From positions 1,736,001 through 1,800,000 of the forward strand of contig CAVZTF010000003.1 of assembly GCA_963778185.1 (NCBI GenBank): a DNA stretch of 64,000 nucleotides, written 5' to 3'. Each line of letters opens with the position of its first letter. The stretch's first letter is position 1. Position numbers and translations under genes: made by a program. The stretch is from RPQJ01 sp963778185 (GTDB taxonomy: Bacteria > Pseudomonadota > Gammaproteobacteria > Steroidobacterales > Steroidobacteraceae). Positions 8,365 to 15,972 of this stretch are shown here, piece after piece. The notes under the pieces are model-generated. The model ran no database searches. It saw only the letters and a program-made list of their open reading frames with translations, and was not told where the DNA came from.

Positions 8365-8784
8365 ATGAAATACCTCCACACGATGGTCCGCGTGACGGAC
8401 CTCGCGAAGTCGTTGCGTTTCTACTGCGACGCCCTCGGGCTGCGCGAGGTGCGCCGCTACGAGGTCGAGCAAGGCCGCTACACGCTCGTGTTCCTCGCTG
8501 CCCCCGGCGACGACGACGCACAGGTCGAACTCACGTACAACTGGGATCCCGAGCCCTACGGGATCGGTCGCGCCTTCGGCCACCTCGCCTACCAGGTCGA
8601 CGACATCTACGCAGCCTGCCAGCGCCTGATGGATCACGGCGTGACCATCAACCGCCCGCCACGTGACGGCCGCATGGCCTTCGTACGCTCACCCGACCAG
8701 ATTTCGGTCGAGCTGCTGCAGAAGGGCGGGCCGCTCCCGCCGGCCGAGCCCTGGAAGGGCATGCCCAACACCGGCGCCTGGTGA
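8365..8784 (+). CDS. gloA: Lactoylglutathione lyase (glyoxalase I, VOC family)
   Basis: A 139-residue vicinal-oxygen-chelate protein with two beta-alpha-beta-beta-beta modules. The metal ligands of glyoxalase I are in place: His in LHTMVRV, Glu in VELTYNW, His in FGHLAYQV and Glu in ISVELLQ. SLRFYCDALGLREVRR is the standard first helix. The enzyme isomerises the methylglyoxal-glutathione hemithioacetal to S-lactoylglutathione in the cytoplasm. Length matches E. coli GloA (135). The start is the ATG at 8365. It ends one base before the convergent murB stop. Confidence 0.88.
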   Translation: MKYLHTMVRVTDLAKSLRFYCDALGLREVRRYEVEQGRYTLVFLAAPGDDDAQVELTYNWDPEPYGIGRAFGHLAYQVDDIYAACQRLMDHGVTINRPPRDGRMAFVRSPDQISVELLQKGGPLPPAEPWKGMPNTGAW

Positions 8785-9819
8785 TCAGAACCGCGCGCCG
8801 ACGATGCGCGGCTCGGGCTCGAGCCGCACTCCGAAGCGACCCTCGACCGAGTCGGCGACGCGCCGCGCGACGGCGAGCAGTTCGGCTCCGGTGGCCCTGC
8901 CGTGGTTCACCAGCACCAGCGCATGCTGGGCCGAGATTCCGGCATCGCCTTCCCGGAATCCGCGCCAGCCGCAGGCGTCGATGAGCCACGCCGCGGAGAG
9001 CTTGGCGCGGCCTGCGCCGGCCGGATACGCGGGCGCCGCAGGATGTGTCGCGCGCAATTCGGCGGCCAGGGTCGACGGCACGACCGGATTCTTGAAGAAG
9101 CTGCCTGCATTGCCGATGACGGCCGGATCGGGGAGCTTGCGGCGGCGCAGTTGCCGAATCGCGTGCGCGACCTGCGCCGGCGTGGGTTCGCCGGGCGCAA
9201 CCGCCGCGAGTTCCTCGCGGACCCCCGCGTAGTCCAGCGCGAGTGCTGGAGCGCGCGAGAGCCTGAATTCCACGGCCGTGACGATCCAGCGCTGCGGATC
9301 GCGCTTGAAGAGGCTGTCGCGGTAGCCGAAGGCGCATTCCGACGCTGCAAGCCGTACGCTGCGCGCCTCGCTGCGGTCCCAGGCCTCGACCGTCGCGATG
9401 AACTCGCTGGCCTCGCGGCCGTAGGCGCCGATGTTCTGGATGGGTGCCGCGCCCACCAGCCCTGGAATCAACGCGAGGTTCTCGAGGCCCGCGAAGCCCC
9501 GGGCCAGCGTCCAGTCGACGAGCGCGTCCCAGCCATGGCCCGCCTCCGCGCGCACGAGGCCGGTCGTGCCGTCGTCCTCGATCAAGGCGACGGCGTGAAA
9601 CAGCGGGCGCAGCACCAGGCCCGGGAAGTCGGTGGCGAAGAGCACGTTGCTGCCGTCGCCGAGCACCAACAGCGATTGCCCGGCGAGTTCAGGGAGGTCG
9701 AGCAGCGCGGGGATCTGGTCCGGATGCCTGGGCCCGGCCAGCCAGCGCGCCCGGGCCACGACACGCAGGGTGTTGAGGCCGCCCAGCGGGGCGTCGCGCT
9801 CGAGCGGCGGTCGATACAC
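8785..9819 (-). CDS. murB: UDP-N-acetylenolpyruvoylglucosamine reductase
   Basis: A 344-residue FAD/NADPH enzyme of peptidoglycan precursor synthesis, forming UDP-MurNAc. It has the type I (E. coli) architecture and length. The FAD-binding part shows LLVLGDGSNVLF and GLENLALIPGLVGAAPIQNI. Catalytic residues are visible: Arg in GAYGREASEF, Ser in NAGSFFKNPVV, and the C-terminal Glu in LEPEPRIVG. The reading frame starts at a GTG (9817-9819, peptide VYRPPLERDAPLGGLNTLRV), which fits the usual N-terminus where the segment -L--LNT- binds FAD. Fifteen bases separate it from the upstream GST gene, so the two are probably co-transcribed. Confidence 0.93.
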   Translation of the reverse strand: MYRPPLERDAPLGGLNTLRVVARARWLAGPRHPDQIPALLDLPELAGQSLLVLGDGSNVLFATDFPGLVLRPLFHAVALIEDDGTTGLVRAEAGHGWDALVDWTLARGFAGLENLALIPGLVGAAPIQNIGAYGREASEFIATVEAWDRSEARSVRLAASECAFGYRDSLFKRDPQRWIVTAVEFRLSRAPALALDYAGVREELAAVAPGEPTPAQVAHAIRQLRRRKLPDPAVIGNAGSFFKNPVVPSTLAAELRATHPAAPAYPAGAGRAKLSAAWLIDACGWRGFREGDAGISAQHALVLVNHGRATGAELLAVARRVADSVEGRFGVRLEPEPRIVGARF

Positions 9820-9834
9820 GGGTGCGACCGCCGC

Positions 9835-10491
9835 CTACTTCGCGGCCAGCATCTTCAGGAAGGCATCGACCGCCGCGGAGTACTCCTCCAGGAAACGGCC
9901 GGTCGTCGGGTCGTTCGCGACGGTGGACCACCAGCGGCCGAGCTTGCCCGCGCCCGCCGCCGGGTCCGCGAGGCCGAAGGCCGGGACCGCCGTCCTGCGA
10001 AGGATCAGGAACGACGGCAGCAGCGTGCAGTCCGCGATCGTGGGCGTGCTGCCCGCGGCGAACGGCGCGGCCTTGACGATGTGCTCGAGGTAGCCGGCGC
10101 CGTTCGCGAAGGCCTCCTTGGCGCTCGCGACCGCGTGGACGTCGCGTGACGCGGGATTGAGGTTGCGGAACAGCGTGCTCACGGCCGGCGCGACGTAGAC
10201 GTCGTGTACCCGCGACACCAGGCGAGCGTGGGCGCGTTCGACTGGATTGCCCGGCAGCCCGCCCGTGCCCGGGTGCAGGTCCTCCAGGAACTCGCAGATG
10301 ACCTCGGATTCCGGAAGCGCCATGCCGTTCACCTCGAGCATCGGCATCTTGCCCATCGGATTCTTGGCGAGGTATTCCGGGCTCTTGATGCCGCCTTCCG
10401 GCATCTGCGGCGCGAGCTCGATGCCCTTCAGGCGGGCGAACAGCACGACGCGGGCGACGTAAGGCGAGGCGAGCGAGCCGTAGAGCTTCAT
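9835..10491 (-). CDS. Glutathione S-transferase family protein
   Basis: A 218-residue GST. The N-terminal thioredoxin-like domain starts MKLYGSLASPYVARVVLFAR, with the glutathione-binding stretch KNPMGKMPMLEVNGMALPES (SES-type). The C-terminal helical domain has the capping motif STPTIADCTLLPSF. The Ser/Tyr of SPYVARV would be the catalytic candidate. Substrate unknown; it is distinct from the GST at 3199-3810. The start is the ATG at 10491. It is divergent from the glutamine-synthetase-like gene by about 55 bp and lies just upstream of murB. Confidence 0.85.
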   Translation of the reverse strand: MKLYGSLASPYVARVVLFARLKGIELAPQMPEGGIKSPEYLAKNPMGKMPMLEVNGMALPESEVICEFLEDLHPGTGGLPGNPVERAHARLVSRVHDVYVAPAVSTLFRNLNPASRDVHAVASAKEAFANGAGYLEHIVKAAPFAAGSTPTIADCTLLPSFLILRRTAVPAFGLADPAAGAGKLGRWWSTVANDPTTGRFLEEYSAAVDAFLKMLAAK

Positions 10492-10546
10492 GCGGACCTC
10501 CGAGGACGGGACGCGAGCTTGCCACTGCCGAGGCCCTTCCGTCACC

Positions 10547-11947
10547 ATGACTGGACCCATGAACCCGCCCACTCACGCCGCGCTCGGTATCGGCCAGCCC
10601 GACGAAGCGAGCGCCTTCCTTGCCGAGAACCCGGACGTCGAGGCAGTGCAGCTCGTGATCACGGATGCGAACGGCGTGGGCCGCGGCAAGAACATCGCGC
10701 GCGAGGAACTCGCCGGGCTGTACGGGGCCGGCCGCAACGTTGCTGGCTCCATCCTCGGCCTCGACATCACCGGCGAGGACGTCGAGGACACGGGGCTCGT
10801 CTGGTCGGTGGGCGATGCCGACCAGACCTGCCGGCCGGTCGCGGGGTCGCTGACCCGGGCACCGTGGCTCAGCCGGCCCACTGCGCAGGTGCTCGGCACC
10901 CTGTTCGAGCTCGACGGGCGGCCGGCGAAGGCGGACCCGCGCCACGTGCTCGCGCGTGCGGTGCAAAGGCTCCGCGCACGCGGCCTGACGCCGGTGGTGG
11001 CCGTGGAACTCGAGTTCTACCTGCTGCAGCGAGGGCCCGACGGCCGGCCGGTGCCGGCAAGCGGACTCGTTTCCGGCGCGTCGCACGGACGCATCGACGC
11101 CTATGGTCTGGGCCGCCTCGACGACATGTCGCCGCTGTTCGACGACCTTTACGCGGCGGCGCGGGCGCAAGGCCTGCCGGTTCGCACACTCATGTCCGAG
11201 TACGCGCCGGGCCAGTTCGAGATCACGCTCGAGCACCGCGCCGACGCGCTCAAGGCCGTGGACGAGGCCGTGCGCTTCAAGCGCGCCGTGCGCGGGACGG
11301 CCGCGCGTCACGGCTGCATCGCCTGCTTCATGGCGAAGCCGTTCGCCGGGATGGCCGGCACCGGCATGCACCTGCACGCGAGCCTCGCCGGCGAGCAGGG
11401 CGGCAACGCGTTCGCCAGCGACGATCCCGCCGGCACGCCGCTGTTGCGGCACGCCATCGGCGGCCTGAAGGACACGCTCGCCGAAGGCATGGCCATCTTC
11501 GCGCCCAACGCCAACTCCTACCGCCGCTTCCGCACCCTGAGCTACGCTCCGGTGGCAGCGACCTGGGGCATCAACAACCGCTCGGTGAGCCTGCGCATCC
11601 CGGCCGGGCCGCCGGCGACGCGGCACGTCGAGCATCGGGTCGCCGGGGCGGACGCCAATCCCTACCTGGTCACCGCGCTCGTGCTCGGCGCGATGCTGCG
11701 CGGAATCGAGGGCGGCCTCGATCCGGGACCGCCCGTGCAGGGCAACGGCTACGCGAGCGCGCCGGCGGGCGAGCTGCCGACGCAGTGGCATGCGGCGCTG
11801 GAACGGGCGGCGCGATCGGAATTCCTCGTGGATGCGCTCGGGCCGGAGTTCCTGCAGGTTTTTCTCGCGATCAAGCGGCGCGAATGCGAGAAGTTCGGCG
11901 CGCTGGTCTCGGACCGCGACTATGAGTGGTACCTCGACACGGCGTGA
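10547..11947 (+). CDS. Glutamine synthetase family ligase (possible gamma-glutamylpolyamine synthetase)
   Basis: A 466-residue glutamine-synthetase fold enzyme. The beta-grasp N-terminus reads AVQLVITDANGVGRGKNI, and the catalytic domain shows the metal Glu in VAVELEFYLL, the metal site SEYAPGQFEITL, the ATP/His site GTGMHLHASL, and NNRSVSLRIP, with the substrate Arg region near. It lacks the Tyr-adenylylation loop typical of GlnA-I, and sits closest to PuuA/GlnT-type proteins that ligate glutamate to amines. I cannot name the amine. ATGs at 10547 and 10559 are both possible; neither has a strong ribosome binding site (GAGG at 10530). No polyamine catabolic genes adjoin it. Confidence 0.8.
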   Translation: MTGPMNPPTHAALGIGQPDEASAFLAENPDVEAVQLVITDANGVGRGKNIAREELAGLYGAGRNVAGSILGLDITGEDVEDTGLVWSVGDADQTCRPVAGSLTRAPWLSRPTAQVLGTLFELDGRPAKADPRHVLARAVQRLRARGLTPVVAVELEFYLLQRGPDGRPVPASGLVSGASHGRIDAYGLGRLDDMSPLFDDLYAAARAQGLPVRTLMSEYAPGQFEITLEHRADALKAVDEAVRFKRAVRGTAARHGCIACFMAKPFAGMAGTGMHLHASLAGEQGGNAFASDDPAGTPLLRHAIGGLKDTLAEGMAIFAPNANSYRRFRTLSYAPVAATWGINNRSVSLRIPAGPPATRHVEHRVAGADANPYLVTALVLGAMLRGIEGGLDPGPPVQGNGYASAPAGELPTQWHAALERAARSEFLVDALGPEFLQVFLAIKRRECEKFGALVSDRDYEWYLDTA

Positions 11948-12146
11948 GCCGTGCGACATAAAGCGCGGGATTAAGTCAGGTCGGCAGCTTCGTTTGTGAG
12001 AGTTGAATCAACGTGACCGGTGTGCGTGTCGCGGAGAATTCACCCCGCAACCTGTCCACCGACCACGAGGTTCCTCGCCCGTGACACGCCAGTCCAGCCG
12101 CAGCGCCGCACGTTCCGCCAGCCTCTCGAGCAGGAAGTCCCCGCCC

Positions 12147-12953
12147 GTGACCATTCACCTCCGCAAGATGTACGTCGACTGCCGCTTCGGGCAGTTGCAC
12201 CTGCACACCGCCTTTCCCTCGAGCGGCGGATTCGACGAGCTCACGCCGCTCGTCTGCATCCACCCGAGCCCGCTCACGGGCAGCGTGTTCCGCGGCCTGC
12301 TGGCGGACCTCGGATGCGACCGCAGCGTCTACGCGCCGGACCTGCCGGGCCACGGCGAATCGGACGCGCCGGACTCGCCGCCGACGATCGCGGATTACGC
12401 CGCTGCCGTTGGCGACCTGCTCGATTCGTTGCGCCTGCGCCAGGTGGACGTGATCGGTTGCCAGACCGGCTCGCTCGCCGCGGCCGAGCTCGCGCTCGCG
12501 CGCCCCGAGCAGGTGCGACGCGTGATACTCGCCGGCGTACCCGTGTTCGACGCGAAGGAGCGCGAGGCGTTCAATGCGCGGCCCTGGCCGGCGCGCGCGC
12601 GGGAGGACGGCAGTCACCTGCTGGACGAATGGCAACGCATCCGGCGTGTGCGCGGCCCGCAAGCGCCGCTGTCGCGCCTCGCCGAGGACATGGTCGCCTT
12701 GATGCAGTCCGGCGAATCGGCGGCCTGGGGTGCCACGGCGGCCGCGAACTATCCGGCTGGGGAGCGCCTGCCATTGCTCAGGCAGCAGGTGCTGGTGCTG
12801 CGGCCGAAGGACGAGTACTGGGACATGACGATCCGCGCGGACTCGCTCCTGCGCGAGGCGCGCCGGGTCGACTTGCCCGAACAGGGTGGACAGGCCTTCG
12901 ACGCGGGCGTGGGCGCAGTGGTGCGCTACGCGCGGGAATTCCTCGACCGCTGA
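12147..12953 (+). CDS. Alpha/beta-hydrolase-fold protein lacking the Ser-His pair
   Basis: A 268-residue alpha/beta-hydrolase-fold protein: LVCIHPSPLTGS (oxyanion-loop position), YAPDLPGHGESDAP, then the nucleophile elbow. The elbow reads VIGCQTGSLAA, so Gln stands where the catalytic Ser should be. The C-terminal position of the catalytic His reads PEQGGQAFDAG, with Gln again. The Asp region LRPKDEYWD is present. The fold is secure but ordinary esterase chemistry is doubtful. The start is the GTG at 12147 with AGGAAG upstream; an ATG at 12168 (MYVDCRFGQL) is the alternative. Its last 28 bp overlap the convergent MFS gene. The 199 bp upstream (11948-12146) show nothing I recognise. Confidence 0.75.
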   Translation: MTIHLRKMYVDCRFGQLHLHTAFPSSGGFDELTPLVCIHPSPLTGSVFRGLLADLGCDRSVYAPDLPGHGESDAPDSPPTIADYAAAVGDLLDSLRLRQVDVIGCQTGSLAAAELALARPEQVRRVILAGVPVFDAKEREAFNARPWPARAREDGSHLLDEWQRIRRVRGPQAPLSRLAEDMVALMQSGESAAWGATAAANYPAGERLPLLRQQVLVLRPKDEYWDMTIRADSLLREARRVDLPEQGGQAFDAGVGAVVRYAREFLDR

Positions 12954-14101
12954 GCCGGCCACAGCACGAGCGCGACGGCGAACAGCGCGATCGGCGGCAG
13001 GGCCGCCAGGTTGAGCGCTTGCCAGCCGAGCGCGTGGATTGCCGGTCCGGCCAGCAGCGACGCGGCGGCCTGCGTTCCGAACACCGCGAACTCGTTGACG
13101 GCCTGGGCGCGAAACCGCTCCGCCGGCCGGTAAGCGGTGGTGAGCAGGGCCGTACCCGCGACGAACAGCAGGTTCCAGCCCACGCCCAGCAGCACGAGCC
13201 CCCACCAGTAGTGCATGATTTCGCGGCCCGTGCCGTCGACGACGATGCAGGCCGTCATCAGCGCGAGTCCCGCGGTCATGCCGGCGCGCACGCCGATGCG
13301 CGAGATCAGCACGCCACTGAACAGCGAAGGGACGTACATCGCGAGCAGATGACTCTGGATCACCAGCGCCGTGGCGGCGTCGGAGTGATGATCGTGGACG
13401 TGCATGCTGATCGGCGTGGCGGTCATGATGAAGCTCATCACCGCGTAGGACACGATGCCCGCCAGCACGGCGACGAGGTACGCAGGCTGGCGCACGACCT
13501 GCAGCAGCGGGCGCGCGGGCCCCGAGTCGTCGTGAAGTTCGTGCGGTGGCGCCGGCCGGTAGCGTGTCAGCACCAGCGCGGTCGCGATGCAGAGCGCCGC
13601 GACGCCGACGAAGGACCCCGCGTATTCGCTGCCCGGCACCAGATCCTTGAGCGCGAGCGCGAGCTGCGGGCCAAGCGCCGCCGCGACGAGCGTGCCCACC
13701 ATCACGACCGAGATCGCCGTGCTCACGCGCCCCGGCGGCACGCTTTCCGCGGCGGCGAAGCGGTGCTGCAGCTGGAAGGCGAGGTTCGATCCGAGCACCA
13801 GGGCCGCCGCGCACAGCAGCAGGAAGCTCGACAGCACGATCGCCCAGGCGACCGCAAGTGCGGCGACTGACGCCGTGAGCGCGCTGGCAATGAACGCGTT
13901 GCGCCGGCCGATGCGCTGCATGACGAGGGCCGCCGGGACGGTGGCCAGCGCGAGGCCGAGGACGGTGAGCGACACGGGCAGGGTCGCGAGCTGCGGCGAT
14001 GGCGCAAGCTCGCTGCCCACGATTCCGCCGAGCAGGGTCATGGTCATCATGCCCGAGGCCGACAGGGCCTGGGCGACGCTGAGCACGACGACGGTGCGCA
14101 T
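12926..14101 (-). CDS. MFS transporter
   Basis: A 391-residue integral membrane protein with about 12 hydrophobic helices. The MFS loop 2-3 motif appears in degenerate form as MQRIGRRNAFIAS. Motif-rich helices continue to the C-terminus ALVLWPAQRSRNSRA. A cytoplasmic mid-loop RYRPAPPHELHDDSGPAR separates the two halves, and HVHDHHSD after helix 7 is histidine-rich. Substrate unknown. The start is the ATG at 14101. It follows the small membrane protein gene by 6 bp and the aminotransferase-like gene further upstream, so the three probably form one transcript. Its 3' end overlaps the convergent alpha/beta-fold gene by 28 bp. Confidence 0.82.
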   Translation of the reverse strand: MRTVVVLSVAQALSASGMMTMTLLGGIVGSELAPSPQLATLPVSLTVLGLALATVPAALVMQRIGRRNAFIASALTASVAALAVAWAIVLSSFLLLCAAALVLGSNLAFQLQHRFAAAESVPPGRVSTAISVVMVGTLVAAALGPQLALALKDLVPGSEYAGSFVGVAALCIATALVLTRYRPAPPHELHDDSGPARPLLQVVRQPAYLVAVLAGIVSYAVMSFIMTATPISMHVHDHHSDAATALVIQSHLLAMYVPSLFSGVLISRIGVRAGMTAGLALMTACIVVDGTGREIMHYWWGLVLLGVGWNLLFVAGTALLTTAYRPAERFRAQAVNEFAVFGTQAAASLLAGPAIHALGWQALNLAALPPIALFAVALVLWPAQRSRNSRA

Positions 14102-14107
14102 CGTCCG

Positions 14108-14539
14108 TCAGGCGTAGCGTTGCCAGGAGAATGCGCAGAGCAGCCCGGCAACGATGCAGGTCACCAGCCACTCGAGCGCGTGGATGGCTGCCACCGGCGC
14201 AAAGTCGCGCAGGCGCAGCGCAAGCGCGCCGAGCATCGGCACGGCGATCGCCGCCCAGCTTGCGAGGCCGAACAGCAGGCCGGTGGCATACCACGGCGCG
14301 TTGACGATCGCGATGAGGCCCCAGCCCAGCCAGAACAGGAAGCCGAGCATCGCTCCGCCGGCGGCGTACAGCAGCGCGTGCATGGCGAGCTGCGCGACGG
14401 ACTCACGGTGCCATGACGCGGGACGCTCGCGGCGATTTCGCTCGAGCCAGGGCGAGGAGACGAGGCCGCTCCACAGCACGCCGGCCAGCCCGCCGGTCAG
14501 TCCGGCGAAGACGCTCATCACGAGTTCGATGCGCTGCAC
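14108..14539 (-). CDS. Hypothetical membrane protein (4 TM)
   Basis: A 143-residue protein with four predicted membrane segments: VMSVFAGLTGGLAGVLWSGL near 7-26, a second around 52-75 (LLYAAGGAMLGFLFWLGWGL), a third around 85-105, and a last at 118-137. A basic loop (ERNRRERPASWHRES) separates the first two. I do not recognise the family. It sits between the class V aminotransferase-like gene (13 bp upstream) and the MFS gene (6 bp downstream), which suggests a shared operon but not a function. Confidence 0.65.
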   Translation of the reverse strand: MQRIELVMSVFAGLTGGLAGVLWSGLVSSPWLERNRRERPASWHRESVAQLAMHALLYAAGGAMLGFLFWLGWGLIAIVNAPWYATGLLFGLASWAAIAVPMLGALALRLRDFAPVAAIHALEWLVTCIVAGLLCAFSWQRYA

Positions 14540-14552
14540 GGTCGGCTCCGCC

Positions 14553-15851
14553 TCAGAGCCGGCGTCGCAGCGCGTTCACCAGGCGCTCGATCTCGTCGTG
14601 GTCGTTGTACGCGTGCAGGCTGGCGCGCAACGCGTCGAACGCCGGGCCGTGGCCCACGTGCGCGACGGCGATCCGGTCCTCCTGCGCCAGCGACCGCGCG
14701 ACGGTGGCGTGGTCGCTGGTTGGAAGCCTGTAGCTCACGATGCTGCTCGCGAGCGACGGGTGGCCCGGCGACAGAACCTGCACGCCGGGCAGCGCAGCGA
14801 GGCTGTCGCGCAGGAAGGCCGACAGTTCGCGCATCCGCGCGCCGGCGCGTGCCGGGTTCACGGCCTGCCGGAACTCGATCGCGATGCCGATCCCCTCGAG
14901 ACTCGGCGCCTGGTACCGGCTCAGGCTGCCGTACTTCGCCTGCGCCGCGGGCACGCCTGCGGCCGCCGGCTCCAGTCCGAAGCGGTCGGTCGCGTTCCAG
15001 CCAGCGGGCCGGTCCACGACGAGCGGCCAGAGGCGCTCGCGCGCCTCCCGGCGAACGATGAGGGCACCGGTGCCCCGCGGGGCGTTGAGCCAGCGATGGA
15101 AGGCGGTTGCGTAAGCGTCGCAGCCAAGGTCGGCGATGCGCAGGTCCAGGAGCCCAGGCCCCTGCGCGCCGTCGACGACCGAGAAGATTCCATTCGACCT
15201 CGCAAGCGCGCAGAGCTCGCGCACCGGCATCACGGTGCCGTCGGTCGACTGCACGTGCGCGAACGCCATGACCCGGGTCCGCGGCGTGATGGCGCCTGCG
15301 AAGCGGCCGACGATGGCCTCGGGCGAGGTCGGCACCCCGTCCTGCGGCAGCTGCGTGACCTTGATGCCGCGGCGCTTCGCCTCGAGCAGCCATGGGTACA
15401 CGGCCGCGGGCCGGTCGTGCGTCGTGGTCAGCACCTCGTCGCCGGCCTGCAGGTCGAGGCCGCGCGCCACGGTATTGAGCGCCTCGGCCGAGCCCGAGGT
15501 GAGCGCGACGTCGTCCGCCTCGGTGCCGAGGAAGGCGGCGATCGAGGCCAGCCTCGGTGTCATCCCTGCGTCGAGCGAAGCGGCCTCGTAGACCACACGA
15601 TTCTCGCTTTGCCGCTCGCGACTGCGGAATTCTCGTGCGAGCACGGCCCGCAGCGCCGGCCCGGACCCGGCCGTGTCGAGCCAGGCAAGCCCGGGCTCCA
15701 GGGCCAGCTGTGCGCGCATCCACGACCACAGCTCCCGCGAGAGGACGGGCACGCTGCCAGCCGGGAAGGTTTGCCCGGCCGCGGCCACGGGAAGGAGTGT
15801 GCTGGCGCCGAGCACGCCGAGGAATTCGCGGCGCGAAACGAAATCATTCAT
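14553..15851 (-). CDS. Class V aminotransferase-fold protein, Tat signal, PLP-lysine replaced
   Basis: A 432-residue protein with a twin-arginine-like leader (SRREFLGVLGASTLLPVAAA) ahead of a class V aminotransferase/isopenicillin-epimerase-like fold. It retains TSGSAEALNTVARGL (phosphate-binding region), THDRPAAVYPW and VDGAQGPGLLDL (Asp-x-Ala-Gln of the PLP site). The lysine that should bind PLP in the H-K-W motif is Arg: the protein reads ATAFHRWLNAPRGTG, coded CAT CGC TGG. Without that Lys a Schiff base at this site is not expected. The combination of an export signal and no PLP lysine suggests a non-catalytic or repurposed periplasmic protein. It is first in a minus-strand set with a membrane protein and an MFS gene. 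Confidence 0.75.
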   Translation of the reverse strand: MNDFVSRREFLGVLGASTLLPVAAAGQTFPAGSVPVLSRELWSWMRAQLALEPGLAWLDTAGSGPALRAVLAREFRSRERQSENRVVYEAASLDAGMTPRLASIAAFLGTEADDVALTSGSAEALNTVARGLDLQAGDEVLTTTHDRPAAVYPWLLEAKRRGIKVTQLPQDGVPTSPEAIVGRFAGAITPRTRVMAFAHVQSTDGTVMPVRELCALARSNGIFSVVDGAQGPGLLDLRIADLGCDAYATAFHRWLNAPRGTGALIVRREARERLWPLVVDRPAGWNATDRFGLEPAAAGVPAAQAKYGSLSRYQAPSLEGIGIAIEFRQAVNPARAGARMRELSAFLRDSLAALPGVQVLSPGHPSLASSIVSYRLPTSDHATVARSLAQEDRIAVAHVGHGPAFDALRASLHAYNDHDEIERLVNALRRRL

Positions 15852-15972
15852 GTCGGGAATCGAGGCTTCCGGTCGGGTGGAGCTGGCCGTGCGGGCGAAG
15901 TATGGAGCGTGTCTGCGACCCGCGGCAACCCGCTTCCTGCTAACTTAAGCGGTGCAAATCCCCGGATCCGCC

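Noticed and set aside
9689..11959. Very long open frames on the strand opposite to real genes (for example 9689-11959, 15940-18285 and 53963-56500 on the minus strand)
   Set aside because: They are shadows caused by high third-position GC. Their translations are Arg/Ala/Gly-rich without family motifs, and the opposite strand holds well-supported genes.
12003..12146. In-frame N-terminal extension of the alpha/beta-fold protein from 12003
   Set aside because: The extra residues are Ser/Arg-rich without fold similarity; the GTG at 12147 with AGGAAG upstream fits better.
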